Positions 11,021-22,204 of a DNA stretch of 64,000 nucleotides are shown here, piece by piece. Each line of letters starts with the position of its first letter. Positions within the stretch are counted from its first letter, which is position 1. The translations under genes were made by a program, and so were the position numbers. This DNA is from Galeruca laticollis (lineage: Eukaryota; Arthropoda; Insecta; Coleoptera; Chrysomelidae), in the NCBI GenBank assembly GCA_963921935.1, contig OY998175.1, forward strand, positions 226,818,122 through 226,882,121, written 5' to 3'. Below the pieces are notes generated by a model. It saw only the letters and a list, made by a program, of their open reading frames with translations. It was not told where the DNA came from and made no database searches.

Positions 11021-13061
11021 TTTTTTTTTATTCACGTTAACCGGATGTTTAGCGTGAGAACCGGCAAGGTTAGTTGCAAGGTTTCCAGCATTGCCTATGT
11101 ATTTTTGTTCAACACTTTTCTGATTATATTGCACGTGCTCAAAATGACCGCTTTTTGTAGCTCGTAGAAAAGATTTTTCTGGAGTCCTAGGCTATCCAGG
11201 TTCTTTTTCAGGTCTTTCGGTATTTCTCCAGTGGCTCCAATAATAATTGGGATGGTTTTAACCGTTTTCGCCTGCCATGTCTCTTTTAGGTCCTCGCACA
11301 ATGGTAAGTATTTTTCTATTTTTTCCATGCCCTTTTTTTGTATGTTAGCAGCCGCTGGAACCGAAACATCCACCAAGAGTATTTCTTTTTCAGTTTTATT
11401 GAAAACCAGTATGTCGGGTCTGTTGTGTTGTACAGTCCTGTCTGTTTGGATATCTCTGTCCCAGTATAGCAAAAACTTGTCGCTTTCTAACACATGTTGG
11501 GGTGTGTACTTGTAGTATGGCGTTTTCGCCTCAGTTAAATCTAGTTTGCGGGCAAGTTCTGTATGTATGATTTTAGCGACGTTATTATGTCGAGTAGTGT
11601 ATTCTCTAGGAGCAAGTGTTTTGCAACCGCTAAGGAGGTGTTCAACATTTTCATGTTTGTCTCCACACATTCTGCACTGTGTTGATATAATGCTTTGGTC
11701 TTTGACTATGTATTCAAGATATGAACGAGTAGGGATGACCTGGTCTTGGATGGCGCACATGAATCCTTCTGTCTCTGGGAAAAGATCACCACTATTGAGC
11801 CATGCTATGGAAGCAGCTTTGTCTAAGGAAGTATTATTTAGTGTATTTGGATATCGTCCATGCAGCTCTTTTTCTTTCCATTGTGATTCCAGTGCTAAGA
11901 CGGAGTGCTGCGGGTCGCATGCGTATTCTGTATCAGTTAGGTTTAGCGGGGTTATATTTTTATCGACATTTATGATTGCATGGTGGAGGGGGGAATCTGT
12001 TGCTCGGTTGTAAAAGTAGTTGCGCATGAGTTCTATTTGTTTTTTGTGCATAATGCGCATGTCAGCTATACCTCTGCCTCCTTTATTCCGAGGTAGGTGG
12101 AACCTCTCCTTGCATGCTTTGGGGTGATGTTTCCGATGTTTAGTAAAGCATACTCTAGTTGCTCTATTTAGGTCTTCGAGTTCCGTAATAGTCCAGTTTA
12201 TGACACCAAAGCTATATGTTACTACAGGAATAGCATAAGCATTTATTGCCGTCGTGATGTTTTGTGCGGATAATTGTGTTTTGAGAATGTCTTTGGTTCG
12301 CTCTTTCAATTTATTTTTAAGCTGATTTTTTACTTCCGGCTCTTGGATGCCTAGCGATTGAGCAAATCCCAGATATTTGTAAGTATCACTTTTTTCCATG
12401 CGAGAGATGATTCCACCACCTGATGCCAGTGTGAGCATGTAATCCTCTGTTTCGTGCCATTTTCCTTTCCGAATACTGTTGATCTTGCACTTCTCTAATC
12501 CAAATTTCATTCGTATATCATTCGAAAAGTTCTCAATGCATCGAAGCTCTTTTTGTAATCCACTTTGAGTTGCCGAGAATACTTTGATGTCATCCAAGTA
12601 CATTAAGTGTGAGAGTTGAACATGTTCATTTATCTCATATCCATTTTTTAGATCATTAAGAGCAGTAGAGAGTGGGTTGATGGCTAGGCAGAACCAGAGC
12701 GCACTTAGGGCGTCACCTTGAAAGATTCCACGCATGATTTTTATATTGATTTCATCGCTGTCTGCGGCTCCATCAATTAGTCTGGTTTCCCATTGTGCCA
12801 TCATCACTTTCAGAAGCTCAATTATGTTGGGGTTTACTTTGTACATAGATAAACATTCAATAAGCCAAGAGTGTGGAACGCTATCAAACGCTTTCTGGTA
12901 GTCGATGAATGCCATATACATATTGTTCTTTTTCTTTATTGCATGTTTTGTTACAGTGTTGTCTATTATAAGTTGTTCCCGACATCCTTGCGCTTTCTTC
13001 CTGCATCCCTTCTGTTCCTCAGCAAGAAGTTTATGGTCTGTGAGGTGTTCGTAGATTTTGT

Positions 13062-13067
<6 letters not shown>
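11021..13067 (-). mobile_element. R4/Dong-like non-LTR retrotransposon 1, 5' truncated
   Basis: The minus-strand element consists of an RT, a C-terminal Cys-Cys-His-Cys motif and a restriction-like endonuclease, the layout of the R2/R4/Dong group. It ends 3' with a short A run followed by (TAA)n, and its 5' end falls inside the RT finger region, directly next to the (TAA)n/(TTA)n array at 13068-13120. TAA repeats on both sides fit the known insertion of Dong-type elements into TAA repeats. The coding part is open throughout, so this is a fairly young 5'-truncated insertion. Confidence 0.8.
11095..13067 (-). CDS. R4/Dong-like reverse transcriptase-endonuclease, partial
   Basis: About 655 codons are open from the microsatellite edge to a TAA at 11095-11097. 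RT motifs in order: EEQKGCRKKAQGCREQL, FIDYQKAFDSVPHSWLI, GIFQGDALSALWFCLAINPL, catalytic MYLDDIKVFS (intact YLDD) and TYKYLGFAQSLGI. Then come the CX2CX8HX4C motif (CRMCGDKHENVEHLLSGC) and the restriction-like endonuclease with RPDILVF...LLVDVSVP, the PD-x(n)-D signature. The N-terminal RT fingers are missing. The Ile run and residues before it in the longer open frame (up to 13239) are microsatellite and LTR sequence read through, not protein. Plus-strand frames here are shadows. Confidence 0.85.
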
Positions 13068-13095
<28 letters not shown>

Positions 13096-13120
13096 TATTA
13101 TTATTATTATTATTATTATA
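13068..13120. repeat. (TAA)n joined head-to-head to (TTA)n
   Basis: About nine TAA units switch at 13094/13095 into about nine TTA units on the same strand, making a perfect palindromic microsatellite between the R4/Dong-like element and the Gypsy LTR. Confidence 0.9.
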
Positions 13121-13632
13121 GAGAGCAACCAGCTGTTTTGACGAGTCATCAGGAATATGATAGAGGTGATCTTCAAAGATACCGGTGAAAGTTTTAAATG
13201 TTGGCGAATGCGCAGGGATTTATTTGAACTATTTACCATTATTTTTTGTGACTATTGTTATCTAGTTATTTCTAGTGAGGTTCATTGTTCATTGTTTGTG
13301 ACCAGACTTATCTAGACAATTCCAGGGAGGCGATTGTTTTTGTGTGAGCCGCAATCTAGAATTATCCAGAAAAAGGCCACTTTATATATAAGAGAGACTA
13401 TCTACCCACAGAGTTAGTTTATAATTTGATCGCGTGAGATAAACAGTGAACAAGTAAATAAACAGTAATGAATTATTTATATAAATTAGTGTAAGTTAAT
13501 ATACTGTGTATATAATATAAATTAGCGAATAGTTTTGCGAATAAATAAATTAAGTGAGTAGACATACCGTGTATATAAATTTATTCCACACGTCGTTATA
13601 AAAACGTTTAAATAAATAAGAAAAACATTACA
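13121..13632 (+). repeat. Gypsy LTR fragment of the A/B family
   Basis: It aligns to the Gypsy B LTR from the TTAAAATTATGGCGGATACG region to the end CATTACA, including the TATATAAGAGAGACTATC promoter-like part. The first bases of the LTR are replaced by the microsatellite or diverged. It is followed by TTGTGTTTTGAG rather than a primer-binding site, so it is either a 3' LTR or a solo LTR. Confidence 0.75.
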
Positions 13633-14142
13633 TTGTGTTTTGAGTTTGGACGGTTCTTCTTGAATAAACATTAACTCTTGCTAAACCTTTTTTTATGCAG
13701 TTTTAAAAATATTATGTGGAATGAGGCTGAAGCTATTTTACATTCCAGCGAGAAAATTACAAACATACGACCCAGAAATTCGTTGACAATGAAGCTTACA
13801 AAGAGAAATTTAGAATATCATAACGTCGATGACACAAGGAAAATAGAAAAAAAATTCAGCAAAAGAGCTGAAAATGAGGATCATAGTTTAGGAGGTATTT
13901 TGAAAATATTATTTTTCTTCAAGCGTATAATAATATCTATATTATTTTCGGCAACACAGATCGTAGAAATAACCTATTCTTTTACTAGTAAAATAATGAA
14001 CGCTCATTATTGTACTAGTAACAAAATAATGAGAAACGATAGCAACGTCCTTATTATGGGCGTTGTAACCAAGTAGGCAGGAACTATCATTCAATTTTTA
14101 TTTCATTTGATGTCTGTCAGTTTTCAGAAGTGTATTGTAAAA
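13633..14142 (+). other. Unrecognised open frame and 5' flank of the tyrosine recombinase pseudogene
   Basis: A 132-codon frame at 13678-14076 begins with a TTG codon after a pyrimidine-rich TTTTTTTATGCAG that could be a splice acceptor. Its protein is Lys/Ile/Asn-rich and I do not recognise it. Near 14047-14068 there is a short hairpin, CAACGTCC...GGGCGTTG. The last bases lead into the ATG of the recombinase pseudogene. Confidence 0.3.
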
Positions 14143-14310
14143 ATGTCTCAAGAAGAAGAATTCCAAAGTACACCTCCGGAATTAGTCGAAATAGCTAATT
14201 CCACTATTGAAACACTAATTCCGACGAAGTCACGAAAAGTGTATGATTTTGCTTATGAGAAATTCATAATTGAGTAGATGAGGCTTTTACTTGATGAAGA
14301 TGCATACTGA

Positions 14311-15578
14311 ACGATGAAATAAAACAATATAATTTGTTTAAAACTTCATTTATTTGAACTAATGTTCAAATTAAACTTTTTGACGCGTTTCACTAACACA
14401 GTAGCTTTGTCAAAACGATTGAAGGTATAATGTAAAAATGTCCTAATATATACAGTGCATAAATACAGAATTCTATTTACTAACGTTAACAACGGTATTG
14501 AAAGGAATTACCTGGAAATTCATTCGCTACAAACATTCCTAAGCTATATTCCAGGTAAAAAGGTTTAATAATGGAGACTGATTGATATCTATTTGGTCGT
14601 TAAGAAGATTACCTGAATATTTATTTTTCTTAATCTCGAGGGCCTCTAATAAATTTAAACTAAAGGATTTTCCGACTACATGGAGAATTTCAAAATTTGG
14701 GTCGAAAATGTGTTGGTTTTCTAATAAATGATTTGAATAGCTAGAATCTAATTTTTTGTTGTCATAGCTACGTTTGTGTTCCGAAATTCTACTTTTGAAA
14801 TTTCTAAAAGTTCTACCGATATAAATTTTATCACAGTTGTCATTACCACATTTTAATTCATAAACTCCTGATTTGTTTAATTTTGAAGATTTAGATATTG
14901 TTTTTAATGAAATTGGATAAATTGTAATCAGTTTTAAAGGAAATATTCATGTCTAGAGTTTCTAAAAATGATTTAATTTTTAAGGATGGTGTTCCAAAGT
15001 ATGTTAAGCTTTTAAATTGTTCATTATTTTTATCTGAAGGGATCACTTGTTCCAAAGTCTGTTTTTTTATCTTTTCATTTATGATATTGTCAATTAAATT
15101 TGGATCGTAATTATTATTAACTGTTATTTGTTTTATGATATTTAATTCTTTGTTATAATTATTAATATTTAATGGGACTTTTAAGAGTCTGTGTATCATA
15201 CTATTGAAAGCTGCTAGTTTATGACTGAATGGGTGGACCGAACTATTATCAATTGTAATATCTGTATGTGATGGTTTATGAAATATAGAAAAATCATGTT
15301 GATTATTTATATTTGAAATTTTAAGGTCTAGAAAGTTTATAGACTTTTTTTGTTCGAGCTCTACGGTAAATTTGATATTATTGTGAATCGAGTTTATGTA
15401 AGCAATGAAGCTCTCTAATTGTCTATTTGTACCGATGAAGCTAGCTAAAATGTCGTCCACATATCGGTGCCAGTACATAATTTTTTTACTAAGGGGGCGT
15501 TCATGAATTATTTTTTCTATATTATCCATGAAAATTTCTGCTAGTAGGGGTCTGAGGGGGAGCAGTAAATACGGTTAT
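14311..15578 (-). pseudogene. Penelope-like element PLE-3, 5' truncated
   Basis: A family distinct from PLE-1. Minus frame 15529-14891 encodes the RT C-terminal half, with MYWHRYVDDILASFIG (intact YVDD), SINFLDLKI and FHKPSHTDITI. The GIY-YIG domain follows at about 14890-14600 in another frame: SGVYELKCGNDNCDKIYIGR, then R-x3-SEHKRSY and HLLENQH. Coding similarity begins near 15578 (PLLAEIFMDNIE), where the element is cut against Gypsy C. The 3' end (14311-14455) has GAAACGCGTC and weak core positions of a degenerate hammerhead. Confidence 0.75.
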
Positions 15579-17045
15579 ATTATGGTTTAAAGTTCGGGAG
15601 TAGTAAGAGATTGGATGATTATTTTGTGATAATACAGGGCCTATGGCTATATTGGAAGCGTCAGTTGTCAAAACAAAAGGTTTTGAAAAGTCGGGATATT
15701 GAAGAACTGGGGCATTGCATAAGAGTTGTTTGCACTTCTCAAAGCACTCTTTATAATTGGCGTTTGTTGGGTCTATGACAGCTCCTTTGCGGGTACATCG
15801 AGAAAAGGGGGATGTTATTCTTGCAAAATTTGGAATAAACCTTCTATAATATCCAATAAGTCCTAAGAAGGATATCACTTCTTTGACCGTTTTTGGTATT
15901 GGAAAATTCTTAATAGCCTCTATTTTGCTAGGATTGGGCTTAATGCCTTCGGGGGTTACGATATGACCAAGAAAAGCGACTTCTTTTGTCAGAAATTCAG
16001 ATTTGTCTAATTGGATTGGATTTTTAAGTTAGCTTTCCGAAATCTTTCAGAGAGTAGAGGCTCCATTTTTAAGACCAAATGGCATTCGCAGAAACTCATA
16101 GTGGCCGTGGGGTACGGAAACTGCCGTTTTCTCAATTGAATTTGGATGAACTTCAATTTGATGGAAACCTTGACCTAGATCAAGAGTAGTAAAATACATG
16201 GCTTTTCCTAGGTTATCTAGTATGTCTTCGATAATTGGGAGGTTATATTTATCTTCGACAGTGTTCTCATTTAATTTACGATAATCAATAACCATACGGA
16301 ATTTTTTCTTGCCAGAAGCGTCTGGTTTTTTCGATACAATCGAGACAGGAGCGGAATAAGGAGATATTGAGGGCCTAATAATTTTTTTATCGAGTAATTG
16401 ATTAACCTGTCTAGTAATTTCCTCCTGCATCGCTTTCGGATGTCGGAAACCTTTAACGTAAATAGGATTTTCATGTTTTGTTCGGATTTCGTGTTTAATG
16501 GCAGAAGTAAAAGTTAAGTCAGAGTTATCGTCATAGAAAATGTCTTTGTATTTATTACAGAGTTTTAAAAATGTTTCTCTTTCTTCATGGTTTAGGTATT
16601 GAGTGCGTATTATCGATGGGTCAAAATTACTTGGACCATTAGATATTTCGTATTTATTTAAATTTTCGACATGTATTGGTTCTAATGACAAAGGACTTGG
16701 TAAACAAATATCATTAATGTAACCGTTTTTGGCAGTATGAATTGATTCAGGAATTTTAATATTATTTATCGTAATTTCAGGAAGGAAGATGTCGCCGTTG
16801 AGAATGTCAACAGGAATTTTATTGTATAAGGTATCAAAAGGAATAGTAATATTAAGACGTTTTAATGTTAGTAATTTATTTTGGTAATCTATCAAAGCAT
16901 GTAAACGTTCTAAGTCATAATTCCCCAATAATATGTCAAAGTCTTTACTCCAGTCGGCAATTCTAGCGTCAATAGGTTCTAAAATTTTAAATTCTTTAAG
17001 TAATGGTGTTTTGATATTCGAGTTATATTTTCGTGTAATTTTCAT
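15579..17045 (-). pseudogene. Gypsy C pol: RT with YLDD region deleted, partial RNase H
   Basis: Frame 17045-16047 runs from a protease-like or linker segment (DFDILLGNYDLERL) into RT: HEIRTKHENPIYVKGFRHP, SPYSAPVSIVSKKPD, RMVIDYRKLNENT, FTTLDLGQGFHQI and LRMPFGLKNGAST. The sequence then jumps to SERFRKANLKIQ, omitting the stretch with the catalytic YLDD. A decayed segment leads to EVISFLGLIGYYRRFIPNFA (frame 15878-15522) and RNase H with FVLTTDASNIAIG. The missing catalytic motif means this copy cannot encode an active RT. Confidence 0.8.
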
Positions 17046-17413
17046 GGACGTCAGTGTAAATGGTTTATTATAAACATGATTTGAGTTGAAGAATGTGGAA
17101 GCTTTAGGAGAAATGATAGTATCGGATCATCCTGTATCTATTAAAACTATTAGTTTAGAAGCTGGCATAATGAAGTATGGTAGTTGCGGATCGTTGCGAA
17201 TATTATTAAGGTTTATTGAAATGGCATTTCGTAGGTGGCCTCTTGAAAATTTTCGTCTTGACCGTCTGCGTTAGTTTCAAAATTTTCGTTAGTATCGTCA
17301 ATATCAAAGGTATCATGAGGATTTTCGAAATTTTCATTTTGGTCGGTATTTACATTAAAATTCAAAGTTCTTCTTGTCGAAGTGCTCATAGCTTGGTTTC
17401 TGATAGAAATTGT

Positions 17414-18379
17414 TTATACACCACTCATTGGGCTTGGAATATTTTGTGGGGTTTGATAATTTCTTTGGAATTGCGGTGTATGAAGATTTGAGTTATTTCC
17501 GAAAGAATAAGACGGTTTATCTAATGATTTATTATTTCCAGAAGTGTTATTAGACTGGGGTCTGTTAAAACTATGATTATTTCTAGGAGGGTTATTATTA
17601 TGAAATCTATTTATTGGTGAAATCACGGCATTTGGATGGAAGTTTTTCCGAGAAGAAAATGTAGTATTTGGGCTAGTACGGTCCTGCGTAAAAGATTGAT
17701 TGAATTTATTATCATTGGGATTGAAAGAATTTTGTTTGGGTTTATGAAGAGGAGGTAACTTTTTATTTTGTTGACTCCTTAAGAAGTTCATATATAATTG
17801 TTGATTCTTATGATTATCGTAAGAGATACATTTTTGAAGAGCTTCGTCAAGAGAATTTATTTGGAAATGTGATAAATATTCACAATAGGGTTCGTTAATA
17901 CCAGTGCAAAAAGTTTTTAAAGCAATATTTTTGAAGTACGGGGTTTTGAAATTTACAGTTTCCACATCATCATTTAAAACTATATGTTGAAGCAAATCAT
18001 TAAGATTATTTGAAATTCTTTGATGATATTGATCATACGTTTCGTTATCATACTGTACTGTAGTAGATAATTGTGTTGACAAAATATCTTCGGAGCGTCG
18101 ATCTCCGTATTAAGCTAGTAAAGATGGACGTACATCTATCCAAAGCGTTAAATTTGAGTAATTTAAAAAATCTCTAGGTTCACCTTTTATACGAGAAATA
18201 ATGTTTGCGTTTAATATAAACTCTTGAGGTTGAGTAATATTTTGTGTTCTAAGAAACGCAATTAAGTTATCTACTGATTTTATAAAAGTGGAGAGATTAT
18301 CTCCCGTATTAAATTCAGGACTAAAAGTGCTCATAAAGGAGAAAAGGAACGTTGTACTTACAAGAGATGTCTTCTGCAT
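17414..18379 (-). pseudogene. Gypsy C gag
   Basis: Two minus frames: 18379-18110 (MQKTSLVSTTF..., NLSTFIKSVDNLIAFLRTQN) and 18082-17414 (ETYDQYHQRISNNLNDLLQ, INEPYCEYLSHF). The second ends in a long Asn/Pro/Ser-rich tail with no zinc knuckle visible. The general plan is that of the gag of 17.6/297-type Gypsy elements. A stop at 18110 separates the two parts. Confidence 0.65.
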
Positions 18380-18465
18380 ACTACGTTGTTTTCACCTCGG
18401 TTCGTTGGATTTTCTCGTCTAACAACTAAAGTTGACCAGGAAACTTGGGTTTCTGTACGAAGTCA

Positions 18466-18483
18466 ATCCTGTTCGCAGCGCCA
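18466..18483 (-). other. Primer-binding site of Gypsy C
   Basis: On the minus strand TGGCGCTGCGAACAGGAT follows the LTR. The identical 18-mer is at 45635-45652 on the plus strand. I do not assign the tRNA. Confidence 0.65.
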
Positions 18484-18751
18484 GAAATATTCTTCCAGGC
18501 ACTTTTAACTTTTTAAAAAATATTTATTTGATTTTTATTTACAAACAACTTCGAAATAAAAAAGTACCTGGCAAAAATAATAACTGTTAATAATAAATGA
18601 AATGGATAATTGAACTTTATTAAAATAATTGAATGAATGAATTTTCGTAGTCATCCACCGATTATTTAATACATCGGTGTTATGAAATTTGATGATCGCG
18701 TTGCTTGGTTGGAGTTCGCTGACCATGGGACAGGGTCGGAGTCCATTCACA

Positions 18752-18894
18752 TTTCTATATATTAGGACATTTTTACATTATACCTTCATTCGTTTTGAAA
18801 AAGCTACTGTGCTAGTGAAACGCGTCAACAAGTTTAAATTGAACATGAGTTCAAATAAATGAAGATTTGAACTAAATATATTGTTTTATTTCAT
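18752..18894 (+). repeat. Inverted copy of the PLE-3 3' terminus
   Basis: The sequence TATATTAGGACATTTTTAC to TTTATTTCATCGTT matches, over about 140 bases with few differences, the reverse complement of 14311-14455. It carries GTGAAACGCGTCAA, the 3' half of a hammerhead-like motif. Confidence 0.85.
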
Positions 18895-19309
18895 CGTTAA
18901 AAATTTATAAAATGGTGCAAAGAAAATATTGTACGAAGATAAACAGAAAATGTTATGCTTGCTCATTTTACGTATTTGTCAAGAAAATTTAAAAGTTCGA
19001 CACTATAAGCACAATATTCAATGACTAAAACTCAATTAAACATAATGTAAAAATGGATAAGTATACCAAATTAGCTGCATTTTTAAAGCGATAAGGGAAA
19101 AAATTATACCCCAAAAAAATCAAAAGTATTAACGAAAGACCAATTTGATAAATTTCTTCAGGATGCACCAAATAATGTTTATTTAGCAACAAAGGTAGGT
19201 ACTTTTTTTAATATTATTACATTTATTAAATCGTTGACAATAAAATCCTTTAGAAGAATAATATTTAAATTGACAACAATTAACGTATTTCGAACTTAAA
19301 AAGTTTATA

Positions 19310-19391
19310 CCACGATAGCTCAGCAGTAGAGCTTTCGTGTTCTGTCTCGGAGGTCTGCGGTTCGATTCTCAGCGCCGACCGATTCTTTTTT
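19310..19391 (+). other. tRNA-like sequence with T-run, inside the recombinase intron
   Basis: TAGCTCAGCAGTAGAGC forms a perfect 4-bp D-arm (GCTC/GAGC) and matches an A box; GGTTCGATTC, 25-30 bases later, matches a B box; and a run of seven T's near 19385 could end Pol III transcription. The acceptor, anticodon and T stems do not pair well, so this is probably a tRNA-derived SINE head or a decayed tRNA rather than a functional tRNA gene. Confidence 0.4.
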
Positions 19392-20138
19392 TACTCATTT
19401 CAAGGTTTGTTTTTAGGTTATATTAATATTTGGAGTCATAGGAACCTATAGATGCGATTCACTCGTTCATTTGAAGTACAGCGAAATCCAAGATATAGGA
19501 AAATTAATATTAGTAAATATCACAAACACAAAAAAAACGGTCGTTTACTATACTTGGCGATTTCTATTTGCAATTGGTCAGACAGTTACGGCACTTCGTC
19601 CGGATGATATGGATCTGCAGCGATTTTTTATTAAATATCAAAACGGTAAATGTCACTGTGTGGTAATGGGTATACATCAAATTTCAAACGTTCCAAAAGA
19701 CGTTCGTATGTTTTTGAAATTAACAAGTCCTCATGAATATACGGGACATTGCCTTCGTAGGACTTCAGCAACTATTTTAGTTGACAACGGAGGGGACATT
19801 ACCGCTTTAAAATGACATGGTGGATGGCAATCCACCAGTGTTGCTGAAGGGTACTTAGGAGATTCTGTTTCCAGCAAGAAACAAACTGCACAAAAAATAC
19901 TTCATTGGGAAGAACAACCAAGTAAGAGTTCTGGAATCAAAAGAGATTTACATTAAGGAAACCTTTCAAATAAAAATATTTCTAACATAATAAGTATAGA
20001 CAAATACCTTACTAATCATAACATGTACACCAATGATAAGACTGTGAATGTGGAAGCCGAAAGCGGTTGCAGTGGCCTAAATTTAAATAACTGCAGTATA
20101 CAAAACTGCACCTTTAATATTCCAATTAATAAATAGGT

Positions 20139-20454
20139 AATGCTTATGCAAGCCATAACTGTTTTTTTTTCATATTTGTATTAATAAATAGTTGAGATCT
20201 AAACAATGTATTAAATTTTTTTCTACTTACAAATTGCATTATTTTCACGCTTTAAGAAAAAATAGTATATGTCACTCGGAGCAGAAGTCCCATTATATGT
20301 TTCACCCAGATTGCACAACCTCGGCTAACACCTCGGCAGTGCAAGAATCTGGGCTCGACAATAATGATAGCCTTCTACTCCTAGTAACATAATGTACTAT
20401 TATGTATCATTGACCTACAAGAAATAGTTGAATCAGAACAAATGATTATATACC
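20139..20454. other. No gene recognised
   Basis: AT-rich sequence after the recombinase pseudogene; the short open frame at 20192-20392 has no recognisable features. Confidence 0.4.
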
Positions 20455-20601
20455 AATATTTCCTCAAAAGAAACAAAGTACTGCTGTGCAATTTTCTTCA
20501 ATTAAAATTTCGCAGAGCGCTTTCGGCATTATGCTATCATCAGTGCGGTCACTATAAATTTGTGAATTACAATTCGTAAAATTTGATAAAATTCATACAT
20601 A
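20455..20601 (-). repeat. PLE-type terminal repeat with hammerhead, copy 1
   Basis: About 147 bases match 26950-27104 (same orientation) and the reverse complement of 31783-31890. It ends exactly at the TA that borders the Tigger-like element at 20602. A hammerhead core is contained within it (20511-20548). Confidence 0.75.
20511..20548 (-). ncRNA. Minimal hammerhead ribozyme motif, repeat copy 1
   Basis: Minus strand: stem I CCGCA, core CTGATGA (20537-20543), stem II GCA/TGC with loop, GAAA (20521-20524), two-pair stem III GCGC, cleavage dinucleotide UC, then TGCG closing stem I. Stem II has one change relative to the copy at 27013-27050. Confidence 0.55.
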
Positions 20602-21983
20602 GGGGAAAGTGGTCACCATTCGTACGCGGGGCACATTCGTACAGTTGGTTAAAAAAATGCAAACGGCGCACGAGCACGCCTTTGCTTGTGAGCATAGACA
20701 TACCGGCCGCCATGTTGCTAGCGGAGTGTCGCGCCAGTCGCACCACGGTGTATCAGCTGACAAGACGTAACGTGTTTTCGCGGGCGGTGAGTAAATTTTT
20801 TACCTAAGTTTAGTTCGTGATTGTAAGTAGAATTGGCGTGTTTTTGACAAAATGGTGATGATTAATTAATGTGAACATTGTTTATTTTGAGCTCTAATTG
20901 TTATATTTCTTAAACTAAATTAGAATTTGGATAAAGTTTTATTTTATTTTGTGCAAAGGCATGGGGTGCATTCGGACACCCAGACAGGGGGCACATTCGT
21001 ACGCGTACGAATGCTCCCCGTTAGATTTGATCAACCACCAGTATATCAAAATTTAATTTTCAAGAAATAAAATATACCTAGTATCTTTTAAAATTATCGC
21101 ACAGACAGCATACTAACATATTTTTTCTTATATTCTACTTCTAACAGAATGAAATATTTTCAACATGTTATTTTGTATGAACATCGCGCGTTCGCTTATC
21201 AACGTGCGAGGACAAGTCATATACTTCTATTCTGAACAAAAAGAAATTATTATAATTATTATTAATGCTAATTTAAAACTGCTTATTAACCCTTATTAAA
21301 TCATTTTAATTTCACCATTCCTCTTGACTGCTTATTATTTGCTTCTGAATCCGCTACCGCCCCCCTAAAAGGCTGCAGCGCCCACAGGGGGGCGGTATCG
21401 CCCCCGTTGGGAACCAATGTTCTAAACTATGTTCCGCATTTAGCTGGGTACATATGGTTCTGATAGCTATTTAATAAAGATTAAATTGAACTAATTTCAT
21501 TCTCATTACACAACTCTGCACATGGTCCATGAAAAATATCTATTAGCCCCTATTTAAACTGGAAATTGAAATGTCCATCTCCACAAACTCAATGTGCAAT
21601 TTTTTAAATGAACAAATTTCCTTTGCAGCTTGAATGAATGACTGATGATGACTGGCAAGTAGGTCACTTCTGCCCCTATTTACCATTCCCCAGTTTCTCC
21701 CCCCTTTACTTCACTCGTTGTTGATGTATAAAAGACTTTTTCCGCCTACCTCTATCCAAAGTATACATTTCCTGGCCTCATTGTAGGGAGCAAAGTCGTA
21801 CTTTTCCTCCCTAGGGAGAAAAAGTAAAAGTGACTCATAGTACGTTATCAATTAAATAATTTTTGCAATTCCGAGGCTAAAGTGGTCACTTTAGTCTCAC
21901 ATGTTAGAAACTATGTTAGACCCAAGGGATATAAAGGGACAGTTAAAATCCCAAGGGATTTGAAATACAAATAAAAACGTACA

Positions 21984-22122
21984 CCCCGATGCCTAGCCAA
22001 GCATTTTAGAAGCCCATCCTCGATGCCCAGCCAAGTTTCATAAAAGTCCCTCCTCGATGCCCAGTCAAGAATTTTAGAAGTCCATCCTCGATGACCAGCC
22101 AAGTTTCGTAAAAGTCCATCCT
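21984..22122. repeat. 34-bp minisatellite, four units in an alternating pattern
   Basis: Four units of CGATGCCCAGCCAAG... ending AAGTCCATCCT. Units 1 and 3 share an ATTTTAGAAG variant, units 2 and 4 share TTTCATAAAAG or TTTCGTAAAAG, so the real period is a 68-bp dimer. It lies within the Tigger-like element or a sequence inserted in it. Confidence 0.8.
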
Positions 22123-22204
22123 AAGTAGTATTTATTAATATTGTTTGTTAGTTTCATAAATAAATTATTGCAAATGTCTTGTTATTTGAGGGAGGCGGAA
22201 AAAT

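Larger units (their letters stand above)
15579..18751 (-). mobile_element. Ty3/Gypsy element C, deleted and 3' truncated
   Basis: On the minus strand: LTR (about 18486-18751), primer-binding site (18466-18483), gag, then RT and part of RNase H, where PLE-3 cuts it off. It is a different family from A/B, with another primer-binding site and an Asn-rich gag. No integrase or second LTR is in the window. Confidence 0.8.
14305..18894. mobile_element. Nested composite insertion (PLE-3, Gypsy C, inverted PLE terminus)
   Basis: The outer edges are the same PLE terminal sequence in opposite orientation: ACGATGAAATAAAAC at 14311 and its complement GTTTTATTTCATCGTT ending at 18896. Between them lie PLE-3 (minus, to ~15578) and Gypsy C (minus, 15579-18751). 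The recombinase coding sequence resumes immediately outside the right edge, and AAATTCATAA/AAATTTATAA on the two sides may be the remnant of a target duplication, with some 40 extra bases on the left. Confidence 0.7.
14143..20138 (+). pseudogene. Crypton-type tyrosine recombinase gene, split by nested insertion
   Basis: Exon 1 starts ATG TCT CAA GAA GAA and encodes LIPTKSRKVYDFAYEKFI, parallel to LLPPKSRKLYEQQYDAFKKW of the intact copy at 35159-36341. The gene breaks at 14305 and resumes at ~18895 with KFIKWCKEN, VMLAHFTYLSRKF, PKKSKVLTKDQFDKFLQDAP and LATK. A GT-AG intron (19195-19416) sits exactly where the intact copy has its intron. Exon 2 gives VILIFGVIGTYRCDSLV, with the first catalytic Arg shifted or lost, then EYTGHCLRRTSATIL, HGGWQSTSVAEGYLGDS and a C-terminal LNLNNCSIQNCTFNI ending at a TAG near 20138. 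Stops (for example TGA for Arg in LKRHGGW) and frameshifts in exon 1 make it a pseudogene. Confidence 0.8.

Noticed and set aside
12871..13188. Open plus-strand frame with Asn and Tyr runs
   Set aside because: It is antisense to the R4/Dong-like RT and crosses the TAA/TTA microsatellite.
21984..22122. Short direct repeats considered as a CRISPR-like array
   Set aside because: The units are contiguous without unique spacers, and the genome is eukaryotic; it is a minisatellite.
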